Assembly: GCA_016207825.1 (NCBI GenBank)
Contig: JACQZI010000005.1
Location: 137,772 to 201,771 of the forward strand
DNA length: 64,000 bases
Origin: Planctomycetota bacterium
GTDB lineage: Bacteria > Planctomycetota > MHYJ01 > JACQXL01 > JACQZI01
Direction: 5' to 3'
Shown: positions 1-8,212 of the stretch, piece by piece
Layout of the letters: each line of letters starts with the position of its first letter
Position numbering within the stretch: the stretch's first letter is position 1
Position numbers and translations under genes: made by a program
The notes under the pieces: generated by a model
The model's input: the letters and a program-made list of their open reading frames with translations, nothing else
What the model was told of the DNA's origin: nothing
Database searches by the model: none

Positions 1-719
1 ATTTCAGAAGCCATCCTCAATCCGCCGATTGCCGAAGGCGCCACCACGGAATCCGCCCCCACTTTCTTAAGCTTATTGATGGCTTTATCCTCCACACCCA
101 AAGCTACCACCCGTACTTTGCTGTTATATTGCTTGGTCATAACCGTGACATAAAGATTATCCTTATCCGAAGGCAGCACCGTGACAACCCCCAGGGCCCG
201 TTCTACTCCGGCCGCCAAGAGCGATTCGTCATCCGTGGCATCACCTTTAATGTAAAGAAGATTCGGGATAGCCGCCGCCAGCTTTTCCAGCGCCTCCTGG
301 TCAACATCAATCACCACAAATGGATGGAGTGTCTTTGCCAGTTCCTGGATAACATGCCTCCCGTTCTCCCCTGCCCCGCAGATAATGTAATGGTCTGATA
401 ACTTGCTGATGTCTTTATTCATTTTACGTCTCCTTAATGAACCTGTTAATTCTATTTCCAAAATTGACGCTGCCAAGAGCGATGTGATAACGGCAATCGT
501 CACGAGCGAAAGAACGATGAATACGATGGTAAAAACCCTGCCACCCGGGCTGTGGGAAAGGTCTATTATTTCTCCGTATCCGACCGTGCCGGCGGTGATT
601 ACCGTCATGTATAAAGAATCCAGAAAGTTTCCGCTAATATACCAATAACCAATCGTCCCGACAGCCAGGACAACCAGTAATAAGCTTATACCGAGAATAA
701 TTCTGTTACGTATATTCAT
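1..719 (-). CDS. K+ channel with cytoplasmic RCK/TrkA-N domain (C-terminus cut by window edge)
   Basis: Reading the minus strand from the ATG at 719 gives an open frame of 239 codons running off the left edge. Residues about 6-27 and 62-85 are hydrophobic helices, and between them lies a K+ selectivity filter (TAGTVGYGE, about residues 43-51). After the second helix comes HYIICGAGENG, the glycine-rich start of a TrkA-N/RCK nucleotide-binding domain, followed by the acidic VVIDVD strand end. This is the standard plan of a two-TM ligand-gated K+ channel (Kch/MthK type) in which NAD(H) or a similar ligand on the RCK domain gates the pore. The part seen ends in the latter half of the RCK fold, so any TrkA-C domain is outside the window. 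No clear Shine-Dalgarno or promoter was found. Confidence 0.88.
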   Translation of the reverse strand, partial: MNIRNRIILGISLLLVVLAVGTIGYWYISGNFLDSLYMTVITAGTVGYGEIIDLSHSPGGRVFTIVFIVLSLVTIAVITSLLAASILEIELTGSLRRRKMNKDISKLSDHYIICGAGENGRHVIQELAKTLHPFVVIDVDQEALEKLAAAIPNLLYIKGDATDDESLLAAGVERALGVVTVLPSDKDNLYVTVMTKQYNSKVRVVALGVEDKAINKLKKVGADSVVAPSAIGGLRMASE

Positions 720-799
720 TGTTTATTGCCTATTTTGCAGGACGCTAGCATGGCAAATTATGCAATAAAACCGCCTCAAAGTAAAGGAAAAAAGTCTTG

Positions 800-2092
800 T
801 CAGGTCAACTCACCGCGCAGGCTTAAGGCGGTGGATGAGGTTATTTTAATCTTAACCAGTTGTCCCGTTAAATCATCAGTAGAATTGAATATCACGATAT
901 GATTCTGCATTGTGCGCCCAGTCTGGGTCATTACATTGGTTTTGCTCCTGCCTTCAGCCAGTATTTCCACCTCTTTTCCGACCAAAAGCCTGTTTTTCTC
1001 CTCAGATATCTTGCCCTGTATATCCAAAAGTATCTTGTTCCTTTCCTGTTTTACCTTATAAGGCACATCATCGGCCATTTTATCCGCCGCGGTTCCGGGT
1101 CGGGAAGAATACTTAAAGACAAAGCTGTTAAGGAATCCCACTTCCCTGATAAGGCTTGCCGTATCCTCAAAATCCGCTTCGGTCTCTCCCGGAAAACCGA
1201 CGATAAAATCGCTGGCGATTTCTATTCCTGGCACGATTCCCCTCGCCTTTTCCGCGAGCTTTAGGTAATCGCCCCTTGTATACTTCCGGTTCATCGCCTT
1301 AAGTATTTTATCCGAGCCGGATTGCGCCGGCATATGTAGATGCGGGCAGACCTTGGGCAAATCCTTTATCGCCTTAAAAATATCTTCGGTCGTATAAGCC
1401 GGGTGCGAAGTGACAAAGCGGATTCGTTTAATTCTAACCATCTCATGGACCGCCTTAAGGAGATGCGAAAGCTTACTACCACGGTCGGCATAGGAGCTGA
1501 TGCACTGTCCAAGCAGGATAATCTCCTTGGCGCCTTTCTCGGAAAGCATTTTCGCTTCATTGACTATTTCCCCCAACGGGCGGCTGGTCTCTTTTCCACG
1601 GACATAAGGCACCACGCAATAACTGCAGAAATTATTGCATCCCTTCATCGCCAGGACGTATGCCGAAAGGCTGCCAAGCGTACGGATTGGGCTTTTGCCG
1701 GCTGATTCGCCGTCCCCGGTTTTAATAATCCTGCTCCTGGTTTGGATTATTTCATCTATCGTATCGGAAATAGCCTCTTCCTGATTCGGCCCGCAGACGA
1801 TATCGAGAAACGGTATTTTATCCAAGGCGTTTGCCTTTTCCTTTTCCGCCATGCAACCGACCAATCCGATAATGAGGCGCGGATTCTTATCCTTAAGCGG
1901 CTTAAGCATGCGCAGATTATCATACACCTTGTCTTCCGCGTGCTTCCTGACACTGCAGGTATTGAAAAGAATGACGTCGGCGTCTTTCTCGGTATCGGTT
2001 TGCTTATGCCCTTTGGACAGGAATTGCTCCAGCATAAGCTCCGAATCCAGCTTATTCATCTGGCAGCCAAAAGTCCTTATATAGATGTTCAT
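800..2092 (-). CDS. miaB: tRNA-2-methylthio-N6-dimethylallyladenosine synthase MiaB
   Basis: This 430-residue radical-SAM methylthiotransferase would add the 2-methylthio group to N6-isopentenyl-A37 of tRNAs reading U-starting codons. The N-terminal UPF0004 domain carries the three cysteines for the auxiliary 4Fe-4S cluster (C10 in TFGCQMN, C46 in NTCSVRKHAE, C80 in GLVGCMAE). The radical-SAM motif CNNFCSYC places C152, C156 and C159 on the SAM-binding cluster. The last 65 residues look like a TRAM RNA-binding domain. NTCSVRKHAE and the overall length fit MiaB better than MtaB or RimO. It lies 64 nt downstream of the exchanger gene on the same strand and could be co-transcribed. A short inverted repeat of the GGATTAAACGGATT type fills the gap. 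Confidence 0.95.
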   Translation of the reverse strand: MNIYIRTFGCQMNKLDSELMLEQFLSKGHKQTDTEKDADVILFNTCSVRKHAEDKVYDNLRMLKPLKDKNPRLIIGLVGCMAEKEKANALDKIPFLDIVCGPNQEEAISDTIDEIIQTRSRIIKTGDGESAGKSPIRTLGSLSAYVLAMKGCNNFCSYCVVPYVRGKETSRPLGEIVNEAKMLSEKGAKEIILLGQCISSYADRGSKLSHLLKAVHEMVRIKRIRFVTSHPAYTTEDIFKAIKDLPKVCPHLHMPAQSGSDKILKAMNRKYTRGDYLKLAEKARGIVPGIEIASDFIVGFPGETEADFEDTASLIREVGFLNSFVFKYSSRPGTAADKMADDVPYKVKQERNKILLDIQGKISEEKNRLLVGKEVEILAEGRSKTNVMTQTGRTMQNHIVIFNSTDDLTGQLVKIKITSSTALSLRGELT

Positions 2093-2156
2093 GCATTAAA
2101 ACAACAGGATTAAACGGATTTTACGGATTATCAGTGTAATCTGTTAAATCCCGTTG

Positions 2157-3392
2157 TTATTTTCTTTTCGGACGGATGAGTGAAAGAATCGCGTTGCGCC
2201 GGTTATGGGAAAGCATTATCATCAGTATTGACAGCGCGATGTAAAATCCCCCGTAAAAGAGCCGCGCCTTTATTTCAAGGGCCTTCAAATCCGCTTCCGG
2301 CATATTCGGGAATATCGAAGGGAAAAGCAACGGAATAACCAGCTGGGTGGAAAAGAGTATTAAAAGCGCGAACGCCTCCAGCATGGAAAAACGGAAATTG
2401 GAAAGTATGAATATGGCGAAGAGCGATTGGCCCGCGGTCAGGAATATCTCTTCAATCTGCTGTTTATCCAGCTCCATACCCCAGATTGAGCCGCCGGCTA
2501 AAGTATAGGCTATCGGCAGAGAGGCAATAAGAAGCGTCCACTGGTTGACCTTGGAAGAAATAAGCGTCCCGAGCGATGCCCCGGCCATGGCGCGTGTGGC
2601 GAATATTATCGCCACGATAAACTCGGGCGATTCCGAAGCCAGCGGCGCCAGCCACTGGACCAGGATAAACTCATCCACCCCCCAGGTCTTTCCGCTGGCG
2701 ATAAGCCCTTCGGCAAACGGTTCGGCGGAAATATAAATCGTGAATCCGGAAATGGCAAAGAACGCCAGCGTCACTATACATCTATACAGCCTTGAGCCCT
2801 TGCTGAAAAGCTCGACCGGCCCTTCCAGCTCAGGCTCGACATGGTGCGCCTTGCTTGCCGCGATGATGTAAAATATAAAGATTGCCAGGAGCACGACCGA
2901 ATCGATTAACTGGATGCTCCCTTTTATCGGGATGAAAAAGGAATAGAAAGTCGCCGCCAGAAGCGCGAAGAGTTCTATCCGGTGTCCCGGCTCAAGATCG
3001 ATATGCTTTTTCTTAGTGGCAAACCAGTAGGCAAAGAGCACCACCGGCCAGCCCAAGCCTATTAAGAGCCTGTTCGCCCCGGTCATATTGGCGGTGGCGT
3101 AATGGATGTATTTCGGGTCGGTTCCGGCTGACCAGGCAAAATATAAATCCACCGCGTATTCAGGGAGCACCGCGATAAGCGCCAGGAACGCCAAGGCCAA
3201 GGTTTGTGGTATTTCCATCTGGGCAAGCTCCGCCGCCCAGGAAAGCATAAACGCCGCGCCGAAGATTGCCAAGCCCGGAACCAGCGCCTCCCAACCGGGA
3301 CCCAAGTGAATCCCGAGCGCCTTTAAAACGGTCTGCTGTCCGATTAATCCCAAGGACACAACCAGCCACAAAATATGCTTAAAGCGTTCCAT
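2157..3392 (-). CDS. Ca2+/cation antiporter-family membrane protein (Na+/Ca2+ exchanger)
   Basis: A 411-residue integral membrane protein with about ten hydrophobic segments. It has the duplicated alpha-repeat pattern of the CaCA superfamily: the first repeat is around ALIAVLPEYAVDLYF (about residues 90-110) and the second around LAPLASESPEFIVAIIFA followed by GTLISSKVNQWTLL (about residues 245-280). The paired acidic PE(Y/F) motifs are the expected cation ligands. It is expected to move Ca2+ against Na+ or H+ across the inner membrane; the counter-ion cannot be told from the sequence. The gene starts 10 nt after a good -10 box and has no Shine-Dalgarno sequence, so its mRNA is probably leaderless or nearly so. 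miaB follows on the same strand. Confidence 0.88.
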   Translation of the reverse strand: MERFKHILWLVVSLGLIGQQTVLKALGIHLGPGWEALVPGLAIFGAAFMLSWAAELAQMEIPQTLALAFLALIAVLPEYAVDLYFAWSAGTDPKYIHYATANMTGANRLLIGLGWPVVLFAYWFATKKKHIDLEPGHRIELFALLAATFYSFFIPIKGSIQLIDSVVLLAIFIFYIIAASKAHHVEPELEGPVELFSKGSRLYRCIVTLAFFAISGFTIYISAEPFAEGLIASGKTWGVDEFILVQWLAPLASESPEFIVAIIFATRAMAGASLGTLISSKVNQWTLLIASLPIAYTLAGGSIWGMELDKQQIEEIFLTAGQSLFAIFILSNFRFSMLEAFALLILFSTQLVIPLLFPSIFPNMPEADLKALEIKARLFYGGFYIALSILMIMLSHNRRNAILSLIRPKRK

Positions 3393-3402
3393 AAAGCCTA
3401 AC

Positions 3403-3431
3403 TTTATATCAATTCGCTTTTATTTAGTCAA
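3403..3431 (-). promoter_or_regulatory. sigma70-type promoter, near-leaderless, for exchanger gene
   Basis: On the minus strand, TTGACT (3431-3426), a 17-nt spacer and TATAAA (3408-3403). Only 10 nt separate the -10 box from the ATG at 3392, so the predicted transcript has a leader of about 3 nt. Confidence 0.7.
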
Positions 3432-3451
3432 GTAATCCAGAACCACCATTT

Positions 3452-3480
3452 TCACCGCTAAGGCGCAAAGTACGCAGAAA
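3452..3480. repeat. Dispersed GGCGCAAAG-type repeat
   Basis: Contains CACCGCTAAGGCGCAAAG followed by TACGCAGAAA. It is one copy of a short imperfect sequence family found in many intergenic gaps of this window (see the finding on dispersed repeats). It has no coding capacity. Confidence 0.6.
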
Positions 3481-3519
3481 GCATCACGGCTTAAAACCAA
3501 TTGAAATAACAAAAAGACC

Positions 3520-3547
3520 TTGCAAATCGTTTTAGCTATTGTATAAT
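3520..3547 (+). promoter_or_regulatory. sigma70-type promoter for lipoprotein gene at 3598
   Basis: TTGCAA (3520-3525), a 16-nt spacer and a perfect TATAAT (3542-3547). The ATG at 3598 follows after a leader of about 45 nt with an AAGGAG Shine-Dalgarno near 3583, so this gene uses conventional initiation. Confidence 0.65.
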
Positions 3548-3597
3548 ATGCGCTTTAAGCCATTCAAATAACAAGTTTATTAAAAGGAGCGTATGGA

Positions 3598-4806
3598 ATG
3601 AAAAAGGCTTTTATCTCATGTTTATTCTTACTTCTATTAATTGGTTGCCTGGATATGGATGAACAGGTTGCCTATTTCTTTTATGACAAGCCAAAGGATG
3701 AACTGCATTTGCTTCTTTGTTACAAAGGAATTTATAGCGACAATGATATTTCCGACTCGGGAACACAGATGTCCGGCTTCTTCAAACCTGACTGGGAAAT
3801 CGCCTTTGGCGGCTGGTTAGGGCATGTAACAAAAAAAGGAATCCAGGACAATATAGACGATGAAAATTCACCGGAAGTCGTCAAAAAGTTTGCCGCGTTC
3901 TTGCTTAAGAATATAACGGTTACCACCGGAAAGTGTTTCCTGGATGAAGATAAACGACTGAGTTGTTACCAAACCATCACCGTAACAAACGCCTCAAAAA
4001 TCATCGGATTGTTTAACGAAATAACATCTCAAATTATCATAGAACAAACTTATGACGCTAAAAAGCTTTTTAGCGCGTTGGACAAAAAGAGTATTGATTT
4101 GTTTACTGCCGCCGCAAAGGAAAAGCATCAGTGGTTACAATTAGAGGGGCAATCCATCAGGTTTTCATTCCCGATTAGCGACGAGACTTTTATGAAAGCA
4201 AAAGCCGAACTGCTTGAGAAATTAAAGAGTTGCCCGGCAAAAGATTATAAGACAATCACTGCTCTCTTTGCGCTAAATGATATTTCTTTTACCAGGGACG
4301 GCAACTTTATAACTCTTATCCTGGGCAATAAGGACGTCAATAAAGCCATTCCATTATTGCTAAAGCCTAAACAGGGAGATTACAAGGATAACATGGTCGA
4401 ATTTGCCAGAAAAGAATTCGGGATAAACCAGGAAACCACCGAAGAATCAATCGCTGACCAATTCATATCCGGCCTGGTTGACTCTGAAACGGTAAAGAAA
4501 ATAGAAGAGTTCATCCGGAAATTAGGGTACGATGATTTTGAGACCAGAGAAAATGCCACTTTAATGTTAATCAAAATGGACAGTTTGGCATTATCATGGA
4601 TAAGAAAAGCATCAAAAAGCGAAGACCCTGAAGTGCGCCTGAGAGCCAAGAAGATATTAGAAGCAATCGCAATTTCCCCGGAAGAAAAAGAGGAAATAGA
4701 AGATAATATTATGACTATCGAATTACCTCCCCCAGAAGAAGATATTGATACGGACCTTCCAAAAGATGTAATAGAAGATGACGACCAACCGGAAGGCGAT
4801 GATTAA
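3598..4806 (+). CDS. Secreted lipoprotein with HEAT-like C-terminal segment, function unknown
   Basis: A 402-residue protein starting with a lipoprotein signal (MKKAFISCLFLLLLIGC, lipobox LIGC, acylated Cys17). It should be anchored in the inner or outer membrane facing the periplasm. The bulk (about residues 20-300) matches no family I recognise. Residues about 300-360 contain two helices resembling a HEAT-type repeat (FETRENATLMLIKM and VRLRAKKILEAI). The tail is strongly acidic (PPPEEDIDTDLP, IEDDDQPEGDD). The gene stands alone between two minus-strand genes, with its own promoter at 3520-3547 and a good ribosome-binding site. I cannot assign a function. Confidence 0.8.
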   Translation: MKKAFISCLFLLLLIGCLDMDEQVAYFFYDKPKDELHLLLCYKGIYSDNDISDSGTQMSGFFKPDWEIAFGGWLGHVTKKGIQDNIDDENSPEVVKKFAAFLLKNITVTTGKCFLDEDKRLSCYQTITVTNASKIIGLFNEITSQIIIEQTYDAKKLFSALDKKSIDLFTAAAKEKHQWLQLEGQSIRFSFPISDETFMKAKAELLEKLKSCPAKDYKTITALFALNDISFTRDGNFITLILGNKDVNKAIPLLLKPKQGDYKDNMVEFARKEFGINQETTEESIADQFISGLVDSETVKKIEEFIRKLGYDDFETRENATLMLIKMDSLALSWIRKASKSEDPEVRLRAKKILEAIAISPEEKEEIEDNIMTIELPPPEEDIDTDLPKDVIEDDDQPEGDD

Positions 4807-4833
4807 CAGAAAATTGATTGCTCTGTCATATCC

Positions 4834-5994
4834 CTAATGCTCTATCACTATCTTCACTATCTCGCACCTGGAAAAGAGCCGCATCGGCGGTCCCCAAAAA
4901 CCTGTTCCGGAAGTGGTGTATAGGTGAGAGGAATTTACAGTATAGAATCCACATGGATACTTGAAGTTTAACTGCACCAGGATATCCACCGGAGGAATCT
5001 GTCCGGCGTGGGTATGTCCCGAAAGCTGGAGATTCACTCCGTTCTTAATCGCTTCATCGAATATATCCGGCTGGTGTGATAGCAGAATAACGAGCTTGCC
5101 TTTGCCTATCACATTCGGTGTCTTAAGCGCGGATGCCAAATCGCAACCGCTTTCTCCGAAACTCTTTCCGGTATTGTCATCCACCCCGACCAGTTGGATG
5201 AAATCATTCAGCTTTACATTATTATTCCGTAAGACGGTGATTCCGGACTCCTTGGCGGCATTCATAAAGGTATCAATCCCGGCATAGAAATCGTGGTTGC
5301 CTGTAACGGCAAAGACGCCGTATTTCGCGCGTAAACGCCTTAATACGGAGCAGAAATCGGTTCCCCCGCCCGAAGGCGAGGCTCGCCCTAATGGCGGCTT
5401 ACATATATCTGAGTCTACCAGGTCGCCGGTAATCACGATTAAATCCGGATTCTGGCGGTTGGTCTCCTCCACTATCCCTTCCAGCCACGCCTTCGAGCGC
5501 AGTTTATGAAGATGCAAATCCGAAAGTTGGACGATGGTAAACGACGGCACGGATTTAGGTAATCTCAATTCGTCTACCTTTATATGTATAGTCTTCAGTC
5601 TTGGGAAACGGGCGACGTTATAGATGGAATAACTGCCGGTAAGAACCAAGAGAATCAGCGCAGAGATGGTCAGCCAATATCTTTGGAGAGGTGAATGCAG
5701 GAAAAGCCTGCCGATATCCGCGAGCACCAGAAACGTAAACGCCATGACGACCAACCCGACCCAGATGCTTCCCGCGCCAAGAACCGCTTTGGCAAGAAAG
5801 AAATCCGTCCGACGGCTCAAGACTTCTCCTAAGATAAATAACAGGGTAAAGGCAAGCATGGAAATCTGAAGCGCCCGGCGGAAGTTACCCGAAAACGTTA
5901 ACCCGTTTGCCACGCGGGAGTAGGCGAAATAATTCATCCCGAAGAAGATACTTAAGACGATAAGAAGGAACATAACAAAATATACTCTGGACAT
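4834..5994 (-). CDS. Membrane-anchored metallophosphoesterase (YkuE-like)
   Basis: From the ATG at 5994 this is 386 residues. The N-terminal third has four hydrophobic helices. Then comes a calcineurin-type metallophosphoesterase domain with the ordered motifs QLSDLHLH, VITGDLVDS, VTGNHDFYAG, LLSHQPD and LSGHTHAGQ, supplying the Asp, His and Asn ligands of a two-metal centre. Membrane-bound homologues act on phospholipid or lipid-A-type phosphoesters, but the substrate here is unknown. The longer frame begins at a TTG at 6024. I prefer 5994 because a promoter (6009-6037) overlaps that upstream stretch. Between the GD and GNHD motifs lies LGRASPSGGG, encoded by a palindrome (5366-5397) that looks like an in-frame insertion. 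Confidence 0.88.
   Translation of the reverse strand: MSRVYFVMFLLIVLSIFFGMNYFAYSRVANGLTFSGNFRRALQISMLAFTLLFILGEVLSRRTDFFLAKAVLGAGSIWVGLVVMAFTFLVLADIGRLFLHSPLQRYWLTISALILLVLTGSYSIYNVARFPRLKTIHIKVDELRLPKSVPSFTIVQLSDLHLHKLRSKAWLEGIVEETNRQNPDLIVITGDLVDSDICKPPLGRASPSGGGTDFCSVLRRLRAKYGVFAVTGNHDFYAGIDTFMNAAKESGITVLRNNNVKLNDFIQLVGVDDNTGKSFGESGCDLASALKTPNVIGKGKLVILLSHQPDIFDEAIKNGVNLQLSGHTHAGQIPPVDILVQLNFKYPCGFYTVNSSHLYTTSGTGFWGPPMRLFSRCEIVKIVIEH
5366..5397. repeat. Palindromic element inside the metallophosphoesterase gene
   Basis: Outer arms CCGCC/GGCGG and inner arms GGCGAG/CTCGCC form an imperfect palindrome. It translates in frame as GRASPSGG, between conserved phosphoesterase motifs. A related copy with the core GGCGAGCCTCGCC lies in the intergenic region at 54031-54054. 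Confidence 0.7.
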
Positions 5995-6008
5995 ATTTAA
6001 CAGGAATG

Positions 6009-6037
6009 ATTTTAGAAAAAGCAACCAAGCCGGTCAA
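6009..6037 (-). promoter_or_regulatory. sigma70-type promoter for metallophosphoesterase gene
   Basis: Minus strand: TTGACC (6037-6032), a 17-nt spacer and TAAAAT (6014-6009). The ATG at 5994 is 14 nt beyond the -10 box. This gives a leader of about 8 nt with no Shine-Dalgarno. Confidence 0.65.
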
Positions 6038-6121
6038 ACAAATAACAACCACGCAGGCAAAACAGTATTTATAAGGAGACCGGGAAGGCAGGAGTGTTTT
6101 CCGGAAAATGGCATTGGCTCC

Positions 6122-6398
6122 CCTATACTGTAACGCCCCATACCCTAATAGTATATCCCTGTCATCCTAATACCATTCCCTATATACCCTAATACCATAT
6201 CCTATAGTCCCCAATACCATATCCTATAGCCCCTGATAGCATATCCTATAGCCCCTAATGATATACCCTATAGTCTCTAACAACATACCCTATAGTCCCT
6301 AATGGCATATCCTATAGTCCCTAATGGCATACGCTATATATCCTAATACTATTCCCTATAGTTCCTAATACCATACGCTATATATGCTAGCCAGTCAC
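6122..6398. repeat. 22-bp tandem array 1 (about 12 units)
   Basis: The region 6025-6667 has no gene apart from this array. Successive units of exactly 22 bp carry the core CCTATAGTCCCTAATACC followed by ATAT or ATAC. Units are degenerate, and one partial 13-bp unit lies at 6144-6156. It lies upstream of the metallophosphoesterase promoter and downstream of the small gene at 6668. To its right a G-rich run (6427-6453, GGGGTAGGGGGTATAGGGGG) resembles the G/C-run found next to the other three arrays. There are no unique spacers, so it is not CRISPR. Confidence 0.9.
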
Positions 6399-6667
6399 TT
6401 ATAAATTGCGGGTAAAGCAATATTTTGGGGTAGGGGGTATAGGGGGCCAGGGGAATTCTAACGTTAAATTAAGATACTGATTTTTAAATATTGCCGCCTA
6501 GGCACTAAGGCACAAAGGACGGCAGAGGGGGCTATTTGTTTTAAGGGTTCGGCATGGCGTCACCTGAACGCAGAAAAGTTATTGGCGAGGCATTTTGGAA
6601 AAATCATGTCCCGTAATCCGCTTAAACAGGTTGATAGGAGGCAAGGTGTGCGTCACCGGATAATCTC

Positions 6668-6922
6668 TTATTCCGTCTCTTCCTCCTGGGACAATTCATA
6701 TAACGATCCTGACGCAATAAGTTTCCCCTGCTTAACAAGTTCATCCCAGACTTCCTGAGGGAATTGATCCGGAGGTCTGATGGCGACGATACCAGAAACT
6801 TTTCCGCCACTAAAGGCACCTCCCCCCAGACTACTTTCATCGTCTAAGCGCATTATTTTCAAACGTTTCCGAAACGCTTTCAGGGCTCTTTTAAGTACGA
6901 CCTTATCAATGGGATCCGTCAT
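6668..6922 (-). CDS. Small conserved-looking hypothetical protein (84 aa)
   Basis: The frame continues upstream to an ATG at 6928. GGAGG (6934-6930) is only one base before that ATG but 7 nt before the ATG at 6922, so I take 6922. The protein is basic at the N-terminus (LKRALKAFRKRLKIMRLDDES), with a glycine-rich turn (SLGGGAFSGG) and a C-terminal part containing RPPDQFPQEVWDELVKQGK and an acidic end. It has no signal or membrane segment. The strong ribosome-binding site and ordered hydrophobic pattern argue for a real gene. It resembles small orphan proteins often seen as one half of two-gene accessory units, but no partner is adjacent. Function unknown. Confidence 0.6.
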   Translation of the reverse strand: MTDPIDKVVLKRALKAFRKRLKIMRLDDESSLGGGAFSGGKVSGIVAIRPPDQFPQEVWDELVKQGKLIASGSLYELSQEEETE

Positions 6923-6976
6923 TTTCATCCTCCACGTAATTCCGGGGACACCTACTAATTCCTGATAATCAGTATG

Positions 6977-7063
6977 CTGTCCCCTACAATAATATAATAG
7001 ATATGGGCGTCCTCACAGAGGGCTGTCCCCTACAACAATATACCAGATTTGGGCGTCCTCACC
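6977..7063. repeat. Direct duplication of about 41 bp (period 46 bp)
   Basis: Copies at 6977-7017 and 7023-7063 share CTGTCCCCTACAA and GGGCGTCCTCAC with a few differences between them. After the second copy an inverted repeat, CACCGTGAAACGGTG, follows (7061-7075). The duplication lies between the small gene at 6668 and the AT-rich orphan gene at 7107. Confidence 0.7.
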
Positions 7064-7106
7064 GTGAAACGGTGAGGGCTGCCCCCCGAATTCCCATGGA
7101 TGTGTT

Positions 7107-8126
7107 TTAAAGTCTCCATGGATATTGCGCTATCATTTGTTTTTTTCTAGTTACAATGGTTTCTTCCGCCCATTTAATAGCATTTTCTATAACATTATTA
7201 AGACTATCAGTTGTATATTCAAATTCTTTCATAATCGTACTCGTATTTGAAATTCCCGCAGTCATAAAAGTGCTTTTTTGCCCTTGCTCTCTAAGGATAA
7301 CTGTAATCCAATCATTATTTTTACAATCATCAAGTTCTCTAAGATGTCCAGACGGAGATGAATCTTCCACTATCACAAATCGGCTAACCGAACCTATCGT
7401 AATAGCTTTTTGCCTGATATCTTGATACAAACTATCTGGAATATCTTTAACAAGAATCGGAGTGTATCTTTTGCTTAACGCTGCTGCTATTTCTCTTAAC
7501 CGTTGTTCTCGTGAATAATCTCCAATAATAAGAATGGTTTCAGCCTTGCGTTGTTTTACAAAATCATCAATGCTTACTTGGTACTTCTTGGTTTGTGAAA
7601 TATCAGTAAGAGCAATAAGAATTTCGTCCTTAGCGCGTGTTATTGCTAATTCTGTAGTCCAAAAGTCTTTCTTCCTGTTGCCAAAAATCTCGCCTAATGC
7701 TATATATCGCTTCCAGTTAAGGGCTTCACAAGTAGTGTTAAATATTCGTATCCTTGCGTTTAAAGATTCTAAACTAAAAGGATATATATTTTTAAACTGC
7801 CCAGAATCAAGAATAATGGTCCCACTACCATAAGCAACTATCCCTCGACTTTTTATATTTCTAATTTGCTTTGTAGTTTTAAGAAATAAATCTTCTATTC
7901 GTGAGCTTCCTCTAACAATTTGGATATCGTTCTTGCCTGGCACGTACTCATACCCAATGCCAAAGTTTGTAGAGAGATATCCAATAATATGGGATGGTTG
8001 AATAGCGAATGACCATAATTTTGTAACATACTCTTTAGGTAAAAATTTGTTTACGGTTTCTTCTAAAGTCTTATGGTATGTCTCTAGATATTGTTTGAAT
8101 TCTATTTCGCTTACATTTTGACTCAT
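7107..8126 (-). CDS. Orphan 339-aa soluble protein, possible two-domain effector-like protein
   Basis: A soluble protein without a signal or membrane helices. Codons are more AT-rich than in the neighbours, consistent with recent acquisition. The N-terminal half (to about residue 165) has no motif I know. The C-terminal half reads like an alpha/beta fold: a strand ETILIIGDY, the charged segment KRYTPILVKDIPDSLY, then SRFVIVEDSSPSGHLREL with a DSSPSGH turn, followed by WITVILREQGQKSTFM. That layout recalls TIR- or nucleotide-hydrolase-like Rossmann domains in orphan prokaryotic proteins, but I cannot name a family with confidence. The gene is isolated, flanked on one side by a tandem duplication and array 1. 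Confidence 0.7.
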   Translation of the reverse strand: MSQNVSEIEFKQYLETYHKTLEETVNKFLPKEYVTKLWSFAIQPSHIIGYLSTNFGIGYEYVPGKNDIQIVRGSSRIEDLFLKTTKQIRNIKSRGIVAYGSGTIILDSGQFKNIYPFSLESLNARIRIFNTTCEALNWKRYIALGEIFGNRKKDFWTTELAITRAKDEILIALTDISQTKKYQVSIDDFVKQRKAETILIIGDYSREQRLREIAAALSKRYTPILVKDIPDSLYQDIRQKAITIGSVSRFVIVEDSSPSGHLRELDDCKNNDWITVILREQGQKSTFMTAGISNTSTIMKEFEYTTDSLNNVIENAIKWAEETIVTRKKQMIAQYPWRL

Positions 8127-8212
8127 AAAATCAATTTTAATTTTTGACCTCGCAGAACACCTACCAATTCTTGCTAGTATTTTCTCTGTGTTCTCTGTGG
8201 TTATATCACTGC

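Noticed and set aside
6122-6398. Array 1 (and the other three) as a CRISPR array
   Set aside because: Units are contiguous and 22 bp with no unique spacers, and no cas gene is in the window.
6668-8126. Toxin-antitoxin pair made of the 84-aa protein and the 339-aa protein
   Set aside because: They are about 180 bp apart with a duplication between them, neither shows toxin or antitoxin motifs, and start/stop coupling is absent.
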